This document shows positions 7,173-7,263 of a stretch of DNA of 7,263 nt, piece after piece. Both the position numbers and the translations under genes were made by a program. The stretch's first letter is position 1; every line of letters starts with the position of its first letter. This DNA is from an uncultured Bacteroidota bacterium (lineage in GTDB: Bacteria > Bacteroidota > Bacteroidia > Chitinophagales > Chitinophagaceae), in the NCBI GenBank assembly GCA_903881265.1, contig CAIRSV010000224.1:1-7263 (forward strand), read 5' to 3'. The notes under the pieces are model-generated. The model was not told the origin of the DNA and ran no database searches. It saw nothing but the letters and a program-made list of their open reading frames with translations.

Positions 7173-7263
7173 ACCTAAATGACAGAATGAAAAATAGTCA
7201 AATGCCCCCTCTTGCAAGCAACTAATTGACTGCATACCCGATTACGAATATCAGCATAACGCC

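Noticed and set aside
7222..7263. Minus-strand open frame from the right edge, 13 codons (GVMLIFVIGYAVN) ending at TAG, as the 3' end of a convergent gene
   Set aside because: It is hydrophobic like a membrane-protein tail and would converge on the hairpin at 7132-7168, but 13 codons are too few to separate from chance; another minus-strand frame is also open for about 28 codons here. The 91 bases after the terminator are left unassigned.

Overview
The window comes from a member of the Bacteroidota (Bacteroidetes), probably a free-living, non-pathogenic one. The evidence is a secreted gingipain-type protease with a type IX secretion system (T9SS) C-terminal domain, a TonB-dependent receptor with a very short N-terminus, two good matches to the Bacteroidota -7 promoter element TAnnTTTG, and A-rich gene starts without a Shine-Dalgarno sequence. 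Genus cannot be read from the sequence.

Layout. (1) Bases 1-260, minus strand: the first 86 codons of a TonB-dependent outer-membrane receptor, running off the left edge. (2) Bases 261-526: a divergent intergenic region holding a well-formed TPP (thiamin pyrophosphate) riboswitch on the minus strand, a possible expression platform between it and the receptor start, and a candidate minus-strand promoter. This makes the receptor a probable thiamin or thiamin-precursor importer. (3) Bases 527-2809, plus strand: a complete 760-residue C25 cysteine peptidase with signal peptide, propeptide, catalytic domain with His446/Cys479, Ig-like domain and T9SS sorting domain, the same plan as RgpB. (4) Bases 2840-3655, minus strand, convergent with the protease: a 271-residue exported, probably beta-barrel outer-membrane protein of unknown role. 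(5) Bases 3656-3836: a 181-base divergent intergenic region with a good promoter for gene 4. (6) Bases 3837-7112, plus strand: a complete 1091-residue exported tricorn-type S41 peptidase with beta-propellers, a Lys/Glu-rich linker, tricorn C1, PDZ and serine protease core, and a complete Ser777/His778/Ser996/Glu1053 tetrad. (7) A strong 13-bp hairpin terminator at 7132-7168. The last 91 bases carry no assigned gene.

How the genes fit together. All four genes encode envelope or secreted proteins, but each appears to be its own transcription unit, since neighbouring genes are either divergent or convergent. A reasonable inference is nutrient acquisition: a secreted endopeptidase outside the cell, a peptide-degrading tricorn homologue probably in the periplasm, and a vitamin receptor in the outer membrane. 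The sequence shows no operon linking them. I found no multi-gene novel system, transposon, CRISPR array, tRNA or rRNA. The points most worth a second look are the riboswitch-receptor pairing with its alternative helix, and the gingipain-like protease whose propeptide junction lacks the basic residue used by gingipains.
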